Part shown: positions 6,367 through 12,659 of the stretch, one piece after another
How positions within the stretch are numbered: the stretch's first letter is position 1
Layout of the letters: each line of letters starts with the position of its first letter
From: an uncultured Peptococcaceae bacterium
GTDB taxonomy: Bacteria > Bacillota > Peptococcia > Peptococcales > Peptococcaceae
Length of the DNA stretch: 18,559 nucleotides
Direction of reading: 5' to 3'
NCBI GenBank assembly: GCA_958451915.1
Contig: CAUDRX010000025.1
Span: 1-18,559 of the forward strand
The notes under the pieces: model-generated
Told to the model about the DNA's origin: nothing
Seen by the model: only the letters and a program-made list of their open reading frames with translations
Databases searched by the model: none
Position numbers and translations under genes: made by a program

Positions 6367-7524
6367 ATGAGAAATTCCGAACGGCTCATCATCAACGTGG
6401 TGCGTTTGATGATGTTGTGTGTCGGATTGGCCATCGGTTATATCGTCAGCTATCCTGTCTATCAATTGCTGCATTCAGCGTCAGTTGGATTTGTGCGTGA
6501 TATTTCCTATGGCTTTCCGATCGTCTGTGGCGTTCTGATGGTTGTTTGTGGACTTATTGGATTTGTTATTGGGAAACCATTGGGGGCTCTGATCGTGCGC
6601 GGGACCACACTGCTTGAGCAGCGGCTCAAACAGATGCCGCTGCCGGCATTGGTGTCAAGTACCATCGGGCTTATCGTCGGGCTTTTGATCGCGGCACTTT
6701 TAGCGAGTACCGTGAAACAACTGCCTGTCATCGGCAATTATATGCCGGTGATCCTGAGCGTGCTGCTCGGTTATCTGGGGATCTCTGTCGGTTATCGCTG
6801 GCGCGAGACCATCGATGTTTTTCTGAGCGCCCTCAAGCGACCGTCGAAGCGCAGCCGCAAAGATGCCAGGGAAGGTAAGGAAGAAAAGGGGGAGGCAGTT
6901 CTCCCGGAAGCCCTTGTCTATAAGACCACCACCCATCCCAAGGTACTGGATACGAGTGTCATCATCGATGGACGCATTGTGGAGATCTGTAAAGCCGGCT
7001 TTTTGGAAGGCCCGCTCGTGATCACCAATTTTGTCCTCGACGAGCTGCGTCATATCGCTGATAGCGGTGATTCCCTCAAGCGTGTGCGCGGCCGCCGTGG
7101 CCTGGACGTACTCAATGATCTGCGCAAGACAGATGTGGAAGTGATCAATGTCAGCATTGACTATGAGGACATCCCTGAGGTTGACGCAAAGCTCGTGCGC
7201 CTGGCCAGGGATTGTAACGGCTATGTTGTGACCAACGACTTTAACCTTAATAAGGTTGCATCCTTTCAGAAGGTGCGGACCCTCAATGTCAACGAGCTCG
7301 CCGGTGCCATCAAGACCGTGGTTCTCCCGGGCGAGCACATGCGTGTTGAGGTCGTCGCCCGCGGTAAGGAGAATGACCAGGGTGTCGGTTATCTGGATGA
7401 CGGCACCATGGTTGTCGTTGAAAACGGCAAGCATGTCATCGGCAAGACGGTTGATACCACTGTCACCTCAGTGATCCAGACAAACGCCGGCCGCATGATC
7501 TTCGTGCGTCTGGACAATCATTGA
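6367..7524 (+). CDS. yacL: PIN/TRAM-domain membrane protein (YacL family)
   Basis: This 385-residue protein has four predicted N-terminal membrane segments (about 8-32, 48-70, 95-116, 123-144) and a basic linker rich in K, R and E (158-178). The PIN ribonuclease domain (about 190-315) has the acidic residues D195, D201, E226, D273 and D291 in place, so the nuclease site appears intact. The C-terminal TRAM domain (about 320-383) is a likely RNA-binding fold. The architecture is that of Bacillus YacL, whose substrate is not established as far as I know. The start has a strong AAAGGAGGTGA site. It lies 43 bases after disA in the same orientation and ends with a terminator, so radA-disA-yacL probably form one unit. 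Confidence 0.93.
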   Translation: MRNSERLIINVVRLMMLCVGLAIGYIVSYPVYQLLHSASVGFVRDISYGFPIVCGVLMVVCGLIGFVIGKPLGALIVRGTTLLEQRLKQMPLPALVSSTIGLIVGLLIAALLASTVKQLPVIGNYMPVILSVLLGYLGISVGYRWRETIDVFLSALKRPSKRSRKDAREGKEEKGEAVLPEALVYKTTTHPKVLDTSVIIDGRIVEICKAGFLEGPLVITNFVLDELRHIADSGDSLKRVRGRRGLDVLNDLRKTDVEVINVSIDYEDIPEVDAKLVRLARDCNGYVVTNDFNLNKVASFQKVRTLNVNELAGAIKTVVLPGEHMRVEVVARGKENDQGVGYLDDGTMVVVENGKHVIGKTVDTTVTSVIQTNAGRMIFVRLDNH

Positions 7525-7528
7525 AGAA

Positions 7529-7562
7529 AAAGGCTCTCTGTGAAATGGCAGAGAGCTTTTTT
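7529..7562 (+). terminator. Terminator after yacL
   Basis: GCTCTCTG (7533-7540) pairs with CAGAGAGC (7549-7556), followed by six T (7557-7562). It ends the radA-disA-yacL transcript. Confidence 0.88.
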
Positions 7563-7585
7563 GTTGTGTAGGCTTGTGTTATAAT
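7558..7585 (+). promoter_or_regulatory. Promoter of the ispD-ispF-mrnC-thyA unit
   Basis: A perfect TATAAT lies at 7580-7585 with a TG-rich upstream extension. The best -35 is TTTTTG (7558-7563), 16 bases away, formed from the T-run of the preceding terminator. The expected start lies near 7592, giving a short leader before the ispD ribosome binding site. Confidence 0.7.
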
Positions 7586-7619
7586 GGGGCACAGCAAAAA
7601 GACTGAAGGAGGTCTGAAA

Positions 7620-8312
7620 ATGATCGGAGCAGTGGTGCTCGCTGGTGGACAGGGCAAACGCATGGGCGCCGGCATCAATAAGCAGTATCTGGAGATCGAA
7701 GGACGCAGTGTTCTCTCTCTGGCGATCGAGAGTATGGCGGCTATGGCGGATGAGATCATCGTTGTGGCGGCGCAGGGAGAGGATGAGATGGCGGCGCGGG
7801 CGATCGCCGAGAGTGGGATTGCGATGAGCCGTTGCCTTGTGGTCCATGGCGGCCGAGAGCGGCAGGATTCGGTGCGGCATGCGCTCATGGTGATGCCGCC
7901 GCGCTGGGAAAAAGTCCTGATCCATGATGGGGCACGTCCGTTTGTGCCCCGTGCCATGCTCGAGCGCTTGCTTGCGGCAACAGTACCGGGCATTGGAGCG
8001 ATACCTGGCACAGCTGTGACAGATACGATCAAGCGCATCGATGCTGAAGGCTTTGTGGTCGAGACGCCGCCGCGCGATCAGCTCAGAGCTGCGCAGACGC
8101 CCCAGTGCTTCATGGCACAGGAGATCCGCGCTTTGCATCTGGCGGCTGCTGAGAGCCAGCGTACTTTTACTGATGATGCCATGCTTTACGAAGATGGCGG
8201 CATGCGTGTGTGTATGGTCGATGGCAGCGCTATGAGCCGCAAGCTGACGGTCAGGGATGATCTTTTGTGGGCGGTAGAGATGAAACATATATGGGAGGCG
8301 CAGAAACAATGA
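7620..8312 (+). CDS. ispD: 2-C-methyl-D-erythritol 4-phosphate cytidylyltransferase
   Basis: IspD transfers CMP from CTP to methylerythritol phosphate, the third step of the MEP isoprenoid pathway. The 230-residue cytosolic enzyme has the nucleotide-binding loop LAGGQGKRMG (7-16; many homologues have AAG here) with R14 and K21. It also has GGRERQDSV (78-86), HDGARPFV (102-109), TDTIKR (134-139), AQTPQCF (158-164) and FTDDA (183-187), all family landmarks. The ATG at 7620 follows GAAGGAGGTCT. The upstream ATG at 7584 overlaps the promoter -10 and is discounted. The stop codon overlaps the ispF start by four bases. Confidence 0.97.
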   Translation: MIGAVVLAGGQGKRMGAGINKQYLEIEGRSVLSLAIESMAAMADEIIVVAAQGEDEMAARAIAESGIAMSRCLVVHGGRERQDSVRHALMVMPPRWEKVLIHDGARPFVPRAMLERLLAATVPGIGAIPGTAVTDTIKRIDAEGFVVETPPRDQLRAAQTPQCFMAQEIRALHLAAAESQRTFTDDAMLYEDGGMRVCMVDGSAMSRKLTVRDDLLWAVEMKHIWEAQKQ

Positions 8313-8788
8313 GAGTAGGAATGGGTTATGACGTGCATCAGCTGGTCGAAGGCCGGCCCCTCATCCTGGGTGGGGTGGAGATCCCATACGAAAAGGGGCT
8401 TTTGGGTCATTCAGATGCGGACGTACTTCTGCACGCGATCATGGATGCGATGCTGGGAGCTGCGGCGCTTGGTGATATCGGCCGTCATTTTCCGGACAGT
8501 GATCCGGCTTATAAAGGCGCCGACAGCATGAAGCTTTTGGTTGCCTGCCGTGAAAAGATCGCAGAAAAGGGCTATGTGGTGCACAACCTGGATGCTCTGA
8601 TCTGTGCCCAGGCGCCAAAGATGGCGCCGCATATCGAGACGATGCGCGCCAATATCGCTGCGGCCCTTGAGATCGCAGTGGATGCGGTCAATGTCAAAGC
8701 GACGACTACTGAACATCTCGGTTTTGTCGGAGAGAAAAAAGGCATGAGTGCTTATGCAGTCTGCCTGCTGGAGGATGCCAATGCATAA
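8309..8788 (+). CDS. ispF: 2-C-methyl-D-erythritol 2,4-cyclodiphosphate synthase
   Basis: IspF cyclises CDP-methylerythritol 2-phosphate with loss of CMP in the MEP pathway and acts as a homotrimer. The 159-residue protein has zinc ligands D8, H10 (GYDVH) and H42 (LLHAI), the DIGRHFPDSD loop (56-65) and the CDP-binding ATTTEHLGFVG segment (131-141), all intact. The ATG at 8309 overlaps the ispD stop in an ATGA arrangement, preceded by GGGAGG, and starts the conserved MRVGMGYDVH. Its last eight bases overlap mrnC. The kinase IspE, which acts between IspD and IspF, is not in this window. Confidence 0.98.
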   Translation: MRVGMGYDVHQLVEGRPLILGGVEIPYEKGLLGHSDADVLLHAIMDAMLGAAALGDIGRHFPDSDPAYKGADSMKLLVACREKIAEKGYVVHNLDALICAQAPKMAPHIETMRANIAAALEIAVDAVNVKATTTEHLGFVGEKKGMSAYAVCLLEDANA

Positions 8789-9212
8789 TGCGGCAGACAT
8801 CCTCAACAACGCCAGCGACCATCCGGAACAGCTGCCCGGACTGACGCTCGCTTTTGTCGGCGATGCGGTGTATGAGCTCTATGTGCGCACGATGATGCTC
8901 GGAAAGAGCGTCAACGCGCATACTTTGAACAATGCATGCGTAAAGCTTGTCAACAACCGCACCCAGTCGGCGCTATATGATCATATCGAGCCGGTGCTCA
9001 ATGATCTTGAGCGTGGCGTGCTGCATCGTGGTCGTAATGCCAAGGGTATCGTCCCGAAGAACGCCAAAGCGCAGGATTATCGCCGAGCAACTGCTGTGGA
9101 AGCGATCGTCGGCTACTGGTATCTGATCGATGATGAAGCGCGGCTGAAATGGGTTTTTGAAACATTATGGGAAATGACAGAGGGGGCAGACAACCATGAG
9201 CAGAGCCGATGA
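8781..9212 (+). CDS. mrnC: Mini-ribonuclease III
   Basis: Mini-III is an RNase III-type homodimer lacking the double-stranded RNA-binding domain. In Bacillus it matures the ends of 23S rRNA. The 143-residue product has the catalytic acidic motif FVGDAVYELYVR with D28, the RGRNAK loop (83-88) and the second metal-binding acid in ATAVEAIVGYWYL (E107). The ATG at 8781 is preceded by GGAGG six bases upstream; an in-frame ATG two codons earlier overlaps that site. It overlaps ispF by 8 bases and thyA by 17, so expression is coupled. gltX, cysE and cysS, commonly upstream of it in Bacillus, are missing here. Confidence 0.95.
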   Translation: MHNAADILNNASDHPEQLPGLTLAFVGDAVYELYVRTMMLGKSVNAHTLNNACVKLVNNRTQSALYDHIEPVLNDLERGVLHRGRNAKGIVPKNAKAQDYRRATAVEAIVGYWYLIDDEARLKWVFETLWEMTEGADNHEQSR

Positions 9213-10026
9213 GCTCTTTAAGCAGAACATCCGCCAGATCCTGGATACAGGTGTCTGGGATACTGACTATGAAGTGCGTCCGCGTTGGAGCGATGGTACG
9301 CCGGCGCATACCATCAAATGTTTCGGGATCGTCAATCGCTACGATCTGAGCGAAGAGTTCCCGATCCTCACCTTGCGTAAGACGAACCTACGCAATGCTG
9401 TCGATGAGCTCTTGTGGATCTGGCAAAAAAAATCCAATCGCATCGCTGATCTGTCGAGCCACATCTGGGACCAGTGGGCCGGCGAGGACGGCACCATCGG
9501 CAAGGCCTACGGCTACCAGCTCGGCGTCAGGCATGAATACCGCGAGGGCTGGTTCGATCAGGTGGACCGGGTACTCTATGATCTCAAACATCAACCGAAC
9601 AGCCGCCGTATCATGACTAATATCTATAACCATCACGATCTGCATGCGATGAACCTCTATCCTTGCGCATACAGCATGACTTTCAATGTCAGCGGGAAAA
9701 AGCTCAACGCCATCCTTAACCAGCGCAGCCAGGACATGCTCACCGCCAACAACTGGAACGTTGCCCAGTATGCCGTGCTCGTGCATATGATCGCACAGGT
9801 CAGCGGGCTGGAAGCCGGAGAGCTCGTGCACGTTATCGCCGATGCGCACATCTATGACCGCCACCTGCCGATCGTCGAGGAAGTCATTTCCCACGACGGC
9901 TTTGCTGCGCCGGCATTTTCCCTGAACCCGGATGTGACGGATTTCTATGATTTCCGTGTTGAAGATGTCACCCTTGATGGCTACGAATACTGGCCGCTCG
10001 ATCAGAAGATCCCAGTGGCAGAATGA
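9196..10026 (+). CDS. thyA: Thymidylate synthase (ThyA type)
   Basis: ThyA methylates dUMP to dTMP with 5,10-methylene-tetrahydrofolate, producing dihydrofolate. The 276-residue protein has the catalytic cysteine C157 in the motif LYPCAYSMTF. It also has the phosphate-binding NQRSQD (175-180), the NNWNVAQYAVLVHMIAQVSGLEAGE core and the ADAHIYDRH segment. The PCAYSM/RHLP variant differs from the LPPCHT...QFYV pattern of the E. coli and Lactobacillus enzymes, but I recall such variants in clostridial-type ThyA proteins. AGAGGGGG precedes the ATG by nine bases. It overlaps mrnC by 17 bases, which is unusual company, and a terminator follows it. Confidence 0.95.
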   Translation: MSRADELFKQNIRQILDTGVWDTDYEVRPRWSDGTPAHTIKCFGIVNRYDLSEEFPILTLRKTNLRNAVDELLWIWQKKSNRIADLSSHIWDQWAGEDGTIGKAYGYQLGVRHEYREGWFDQVDRVLYDLKHQPNSRRIMTNIYNHHDLHAMNLYPCAYSMTFNVSGKKLNAILNQRSQDMLTANNWNVAQYAVLVHMIAQVSGLEAGELVHVIADAHIYDRHLPIVEEVISHDGFAAPAFSLNPDVTDFYDFRVEDVTLDGYEYWPLDQKIPVAE

Positions 10027-10042
10027 GTAATAAACAATAAAG

Positions 10043-10073
10043 AAGAGACCTGCGGGGGACAGGTCTCTTTTTG
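10043..10073 (+). terminator. Terminator after thyA
   Basis: AAGAGACCTG (10043-10052) pairs with CAGGTCTCTT (10060-10069) around a G-rich 7-nt loop. T residues continue to 10072. It closes the ispD-thyA unit. Confidence 0.88.
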
Positions 10074-10129
10074 TTTGCTTGCGCAGCGCGTGGAATGCGC
10101 GTCTACCCCTACCGAAATATCTGAGAATA

Positions 10130-10138
10130 TGGTATATT
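10130..10138 (+). promoter_or_regulatory. Candidate extended -10 promoter for folA-rlmB-yacP
   Basis: TGGTATATT forms a TGn-TATATT extended -10 between the thyA terminator and folA. No good -35 is seen 16-18 bases upstream. The predicted leader to the folA ATG is about 80 nt. Confidence 0.4.
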
Positions 10139-10223
10139 TATTCTATGCGCTGTTTGGACGGCGTTTGTATTTATTCATCAGGATGCTGCCGACAGGCGGT
10201 ACAGAGATCATAAGGAGACTACG

Positions 10224-10745
10224 ATGGAATTTATCGTTGCAGTGGATAAGAACTGGGGCATTGGCAAGGATGGCGGCATGCTCGATCACCTGCCAAAAGA
10301 CCTGGCATTTTTTAAAGAAAAGACCATCGGTCATGTCATCGTCATGGGACGCAAGACACTGGAGAGCTTCCCTGGCGGCAGGCCTTTGTCGGACCGGCTC
10401 AATATCGTGCTGACGACGCAGCCGGATTATGAAGCGGCCGAGGGAGTTGTATTGGTCCACTCTTTGAGAGAGCTTGCGGAAAAGCTGGCGTCGCTGGGGC
10501 GGGAGGATGTCTTTCTCGTAGGCGGAGCGAGTTTGTACGCCCGGCTCAAAGACGCCTGCACCGGTGGCTATGTGACCCGTATCGATCACGCGTATGACGG
10601 GGTGGAGGCATTCTTTCCAGACCTTGAACAAGCGCCAAACTGGGAAGAGGCCGCCGTGCTCAGACAGGCCGAAGACAACGGTCGGGCCCTGCACTTTTGT
10701 TATTGGAAGAATTCTTTGGTGACACCATTGGAGGCATTGTTATGA
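10224..10745 (+). CDS. folA: Dihydrofolate reductase
   Basis: FolA regenerates tetrahydrofolate from dihydrofolate with NADPH and so recycles the product of ThyA encoded just upstream. The 173-residue protein has the Met20-loop region WGIGKDGGM (11-19), the catalytic acid D26, F30, the VMGRKTLES NADPH-binding stretch (40-48), RPLSDRLNIVLT (53-64) and the VGGASLY motif. The usual PW preceding the catalytic helix is replaced by LDH (MLDHLPKD), so the nearly invariant active-site Trp is absent. Related Bacillota enzymes may share this, but it bears on antifolate sensitivity. AAGGAGACTACG precedes the ATG. The stop overlaps the rlmB start by four bases. Confidence 0.93.
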   Translation: MEFIVAVDKNWGIGKDGGMLDHLPKDLAFFKEKTIGHVIVMGRKTLESFPGGRPLSDRLNIVLTTQPDYEAAEGVVLVHSLRELAEKLASLGREDVFLVGGASLYARLKDACTGGYVTRIDHAYDGVEAFFPDLEQAPNWEEAAVLRQAEDNGRALHFCYWKNSLVTPLEALL

Positions 10746-11470
10746 GTGAGATCTATGGACGCAATCCGGTGATCGAGGCGCTCAAGAGCGGCACCGAGAT
10801 CAACCGTATTTATATCGCAAAGGGCGCACAGCATAAGGCGATCGATGAAATCTACAAGCTTGCCCGGGCTCATCAGGTACCTGTCGCTCAGGTTGAACGA
10901 AAGAAGCTCGACGGCCTTTTCCCAGGCAAGAACCACCAGGGCGTCTATGCGTCGGTCGCAGAGATGCGCTATGCAGAGGTGGAGGATCTTATCGCTGCTG
11001 CACAGGCTAAGGGTGAGGCACCGCTGCTATTGGTGCTCGATGAGCTGGAGGACCCCCATAATCTCGGTGCCATCCTGCGAAATGCCGATGCTTTTGGTGT
11101 GCATGGGGTGATCATCCCAAAACGCCGATCTGTCAGTCTGACTGGCACTGTGGCAAAGGCGGCGGCAGGTGCGCTGCAGTATGTACCGGTGGCACGTGTT
11201 GCAAATATCGCCCAGACGCTGAAAGCGCTCAAGACGGAAGGGCTTTGGATCTGTGGCACGGCGATGGATGGGCAGAACATCTATCAGGCGCCGCTGACTG
11301 GCCCACTGGCCATTGTCATTGGCAACGAAGGACATGGCATGCGTCCATTGGTGGCGCAGCAGTGTGACTTCACTGTTTCCATCCCGATGAAGGGCCGTAT
11401 CAATTCTCTCAATGCTTCTGTTGCTACAGGCATCGTCCTTTCTGAAGTGGTGCGCCGCAAGGAGGGGTGA
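10742..11470 (+). CDS. rlmB: 23S rRNA 2'-O-methyltransferase, TrmH/SpoU family (RlmB)
   Basis: RlmB-type SPOUT enzymes use S-adenosylmethionine to methylate a 2'-hydroxyl in 23S rRNA (G2251 in E. coli). The 242-residue protein has the N-terminal RNA-binding domain (about 1-72) with IYGRNPVIEAL. The knotted catalytic domain carries motif 1 NLGAILRNADAFG (107-119), motif 2 IGNEGHGM (193-200) and motif 3 IPMKGRINSLNASVA (214-228). The ATG at 10742 overlaps the folA stop, with TTGGAGG upstream. A longer in-frame start at 10697 lies inside folA and lacks a site. The family is clear. The exact rRNA target is inferred from synteny with Bacillus yacO. Confidence 0.94.
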   Translation: MSEIYGRNPVIEALKSGTEINRIYIAKGAQHKAIDEIYKLARAHQVPVAQVERKKLDGLFPGKNHQGVYASVAEMRYAEVEDLIAAAQAKGEAPLLLVLDELEDPHNLGAILRNADAFGVHGVIIPKRRSVSLTGTVAKAAAGALQYVPVARVANIAQTLKALKTEGLWICGTAMDGQNIYQAPLTGPLAIVIGNEGHGMRPLVAQQCDFTVSIPMKGRINSLNASVATGIVLSEVVRRKEG

Positions 11471-11472
11471 AG

Positions 11473-12015
11473 ATGCGGACCTATCTCTTCGTTGATGGCT
11501 ATAACATCATCGGGGCCTGGCCGGAGCTCGTCACACTGCGTGACGAGTCGCTGGAAGAGGCGCGAAAGAAAGTCATCGATTATCTCAGCGAATTTGCAGC
11601 TTCAAGCGGCTATGAGACAGTGCTTGTGTTCGATGGCTGGCGCGTCAAAGGCAACCGTGGCAGTGTGGTGGAGAACCCTTATATGGAGATCCTCTTTACA
11701 CCGGAAGGTGTCACCGCCGATATGGCCATCGAGCGGCTCGTGGCCCGATTGCCGAAGCATCAGAAGATCTATGTTGCCACCAGCGACCGCCTTGAACAGG
11801 AGACGGTGCTTGCTCAGGGTGGCCTGCGCATCTCGGCGATGGAACTGCACCGTATGGTTTTCGGGCAGAAGGAAGTCCAGCGTCAGCGCCTGGAACGACA
11901 GCCAGCGGTAGCCAATCCGCTCGATGCGCAGCTCGATGAAACCGTGCGTCAGCAGCTCTATGCGATGATCCATGAAGAACCTGAAAAAAAATCGCAAAAA
12001 AAACGAAAAAAATAA
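11473..12015 (+). CDS. yacP: NYN-domain ribonuclease (YacP/Rae1 family)
   Basis: This 180-residue NYN (PIN-like) endonuclease is related to Bacillus YacP/Rae1, a ribosome-associated nuclease that cleaves translated mRNA. The acidic site is conserved: D8 in FVDGYNIIG, D54 in VFDGW, D83 in TADMAIERL and D105 in ATSDRLEQ. The C-terminus is highly basic (QKKRKK) and encoded by runs of eight, eight and seven A residues. The ATG at 11473 has GGAGGGG upstream; a GTG two codons earlier overlaps that site. It follows rlmB by two bases. No terminator separates it from the tRNA promoter at 12026, so its transcript may run into the tRNA operon. Confidence 0.92.
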   Translation: MRTYLFVDGYNIIGAWPELVTLRDESLEEARKKVIDYLSEFAASSGYETVLVFDGWRVKGNRGSVVENPYMEILFTPEGVTADMAIERLVARLPKHQKIYVATSDRLEQETVLAQGGLRISAMELHRMVFGQKEVQRQRLERQPAVANPLDAQLDETVRQQLYAMIHEEPEKKSQKKRKK

Positions 12016-12025
12016 AAGAAAAACG

Positions 12026-12054
12026 TTGACTTCATCGGAACACCATGGTAATAT
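12026..12054 (+). promoter_or_regulatory. Promoter of the Tyr-fMet-Thr-Met tRNA operon
   Basis: TTGACT (12026-12031) and TAATAT (12049-12054) are exactly 17 bases apart. It starts 11 bases after the yacP stop codon, and transcription should begin near 12061. Confidence 0.82.
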
Positions 12055-12060
12055 ATATCT

Positions 12061-12120
12061 CGTCGGCTGGCAAGGAAACAAACGAAGCCCGAGAGGGCAC
12101 GGTCCTTCAAGCCAGGTACG
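12061..12120 (+). other. Foldable leader of the tRNA operon
   Basis: The roughly 70 nt between promoter and tRNA-Tyr can form nested helices: CGT/ACG (12061-12063 with 12118-12120), CTGGC/GCCAG (12067-12071 with 12111-12115) and AAGGA/TCCTT (12072-12076 with 12103-12107). The apical hairpin is GCCC-GAGA-GGGC (12087-12098) with a GNRA-type loop. It could be a processing leader or a small RNA. I do not recognise a known family. Confidence 0.4.
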
Positions 12121-12130
12121 ACAAGCCTTT

Positions 12131-12213
12131 GGAGGGATACCCAAGTTGGCCAAAGGGGACGGACTGTAAATCCGTTAGCTGTGCTTTCACAGGTTCGAAT
12201 CCTGTTCCCTCCA
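12131..12213 (+). tRNA. tRNA-Tyr (anticodon GUA)
   Basis: Acceptor GGAGGGA pairs with TCCCTCC, with discriminator A. The anticodon arm GGA-CTGTAAA-TCC gives GTA, and the long variable arm (TTAGCTGTGCTTTCAC region) is typical of bacterial tRNA-Tyr. The T-arm is CAGGTTCGAATCCTG. No CCA is encoded. First tRNA of the operon. Confidence 0.95.
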
Positions 12214-12221
12214 TTGAATGC

Positions 12222-12294
12222 CGCGGGGTGGAGCAGTTGGCAGCTCGTCGGGCTCATAACCCGAAGGTCGCAGGTTCAAGTCCTGCCTCCGCAA
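12222..12294 (+). tRNA. Initiator tRNA-fMet (anticodon CAU)
   Basis: The acceptor begins CGCGGGG and ends CTCCGCA, so position 1 C faces A: the unpaired 1-72 end diagnostic of bacterial initiator tRNA. The anticodon stem carries three G-C pairs around CTCATAA (GGG/CCC), another initiator mark. No CCA is encoded. Confidence 0.95.
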
Positions 12295-12298
12295 TTAT

Positions 12299-12371
12299 GC
12301 TGATATAGCTCAGTCGGTAGAGCGCCACCTTGGTAAGGTGGAGGTCACCAGTTCAAATCTGGTTATCAGCT
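12299..12371 (+). tRNA. tRNA-Thr (anticodon GGU)
   Basis: Acceptor GCTGATA pairs with TATCAGC. The anticodon arm CCACC-TTGGTAA-GGTGG gives GGT, and the T-arm is CCAGTTCAAATCTGG. Discriminator U, no CCA encoded. With the CGU and UGU tRNAs at 2995-3144 it completes a threonine set covering all ACN codons. Confidence 0.95.
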
Positions 12372-12391
12372 TTCCTTTTTAAGGAACCTAT

Positions 12392-12465
12392 GGCGATATA
12401 GCTCAGCTGGCTAGAGCATACGGTTCATACCCGTAGTGTCCGGGGTTCAAGTCCCTGTATCGCCA
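12392..12465 (+). tRNA. Elongator tRNA-Met (anticodon CAU)
   Basis: Acceptor GGCGATA pairs with TATCGCC, with discriminator A. The anticodon arm TACGG-TTCATAC-CCGTA closely resembles the elongator tRNA-Met of Bacillus as I recall it. A lysidine-modified tRNA-Ile with CAU anticodon is the main alternative but fits less well. No CCA is encoded. A small TTCCTT/AAGGAA hairpin separates it from tRNA-Thr. Confidence 0.9.
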
Positions 12466-12469
12466 TCAG

Positions 12470-12497
12470 ACCTCTCGGTGATCCGAGAGGTTTTTTT
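12470..12497 (+). terminator. Terminator of the tRNA operon
   Basis: CCTCTCGG (12471-12478) pairs with CCGAGAGG (12483-12490) around TGAT, followed by seven T. A strong intrinsic terminator five bases after tRNA-Met. Confidence 0.93.
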
Positions 12498-12550
12498 GTA
12501 TGTTCAGGTTTTCCGATGCCTCCTGTGCATGATACGGAATGATAAATGAG

Positions 12551-12629
12551 CATTGGACGGTAAAAGAAAAAAGGGATTACAATGAAGGTGCTGACAGAAC
12601 AAGTGTCTGAAAGCACCTTATTTTTTTGA
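12551..12629 (+). promoter_or_regulatory. Leader with attenuator-like hairpin upstream of the RibD-like gene
   Basis: AAGGTGCT (12585-12592) pairs with AGCACCTT (12612-12619), with inner GACA/TGTC pairs, followed by ATTTTTTT. A terminator thus sits 30 bases before the RibD-like ribosome binding site. A 15-codon ORF (12582-12629, MKVLTEQVSESTLFF) with AAGGGA upstream overlaps the hairpin. A possible promoter, TTGGAC (12553-12558) with TACAAT (12578-12583), has a poor 19-base spacing and would start after that ORF's ATG, so promoter and leader peptide cannot both be right. Confidence 0.4.
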
Positions 12630-12659
12630 CGCTGATCAAGTAAAGAAAGGACGATCTTC

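Noticed and set aside
5484..6434. 316-codon minus-strand open frame opposite disA
   Set aside because: Overlaps the well-supported disA and the start of yacL, with no coherent domain or ribosome site.
12392..12465. tRNA-Ile with lysidine-modified CAU anticodon
   Set aside because: The anticodon arm TACGG-TTCATAC-CCGTA matches the elongator Met pattern of Bacillota better. Not fully excluded.
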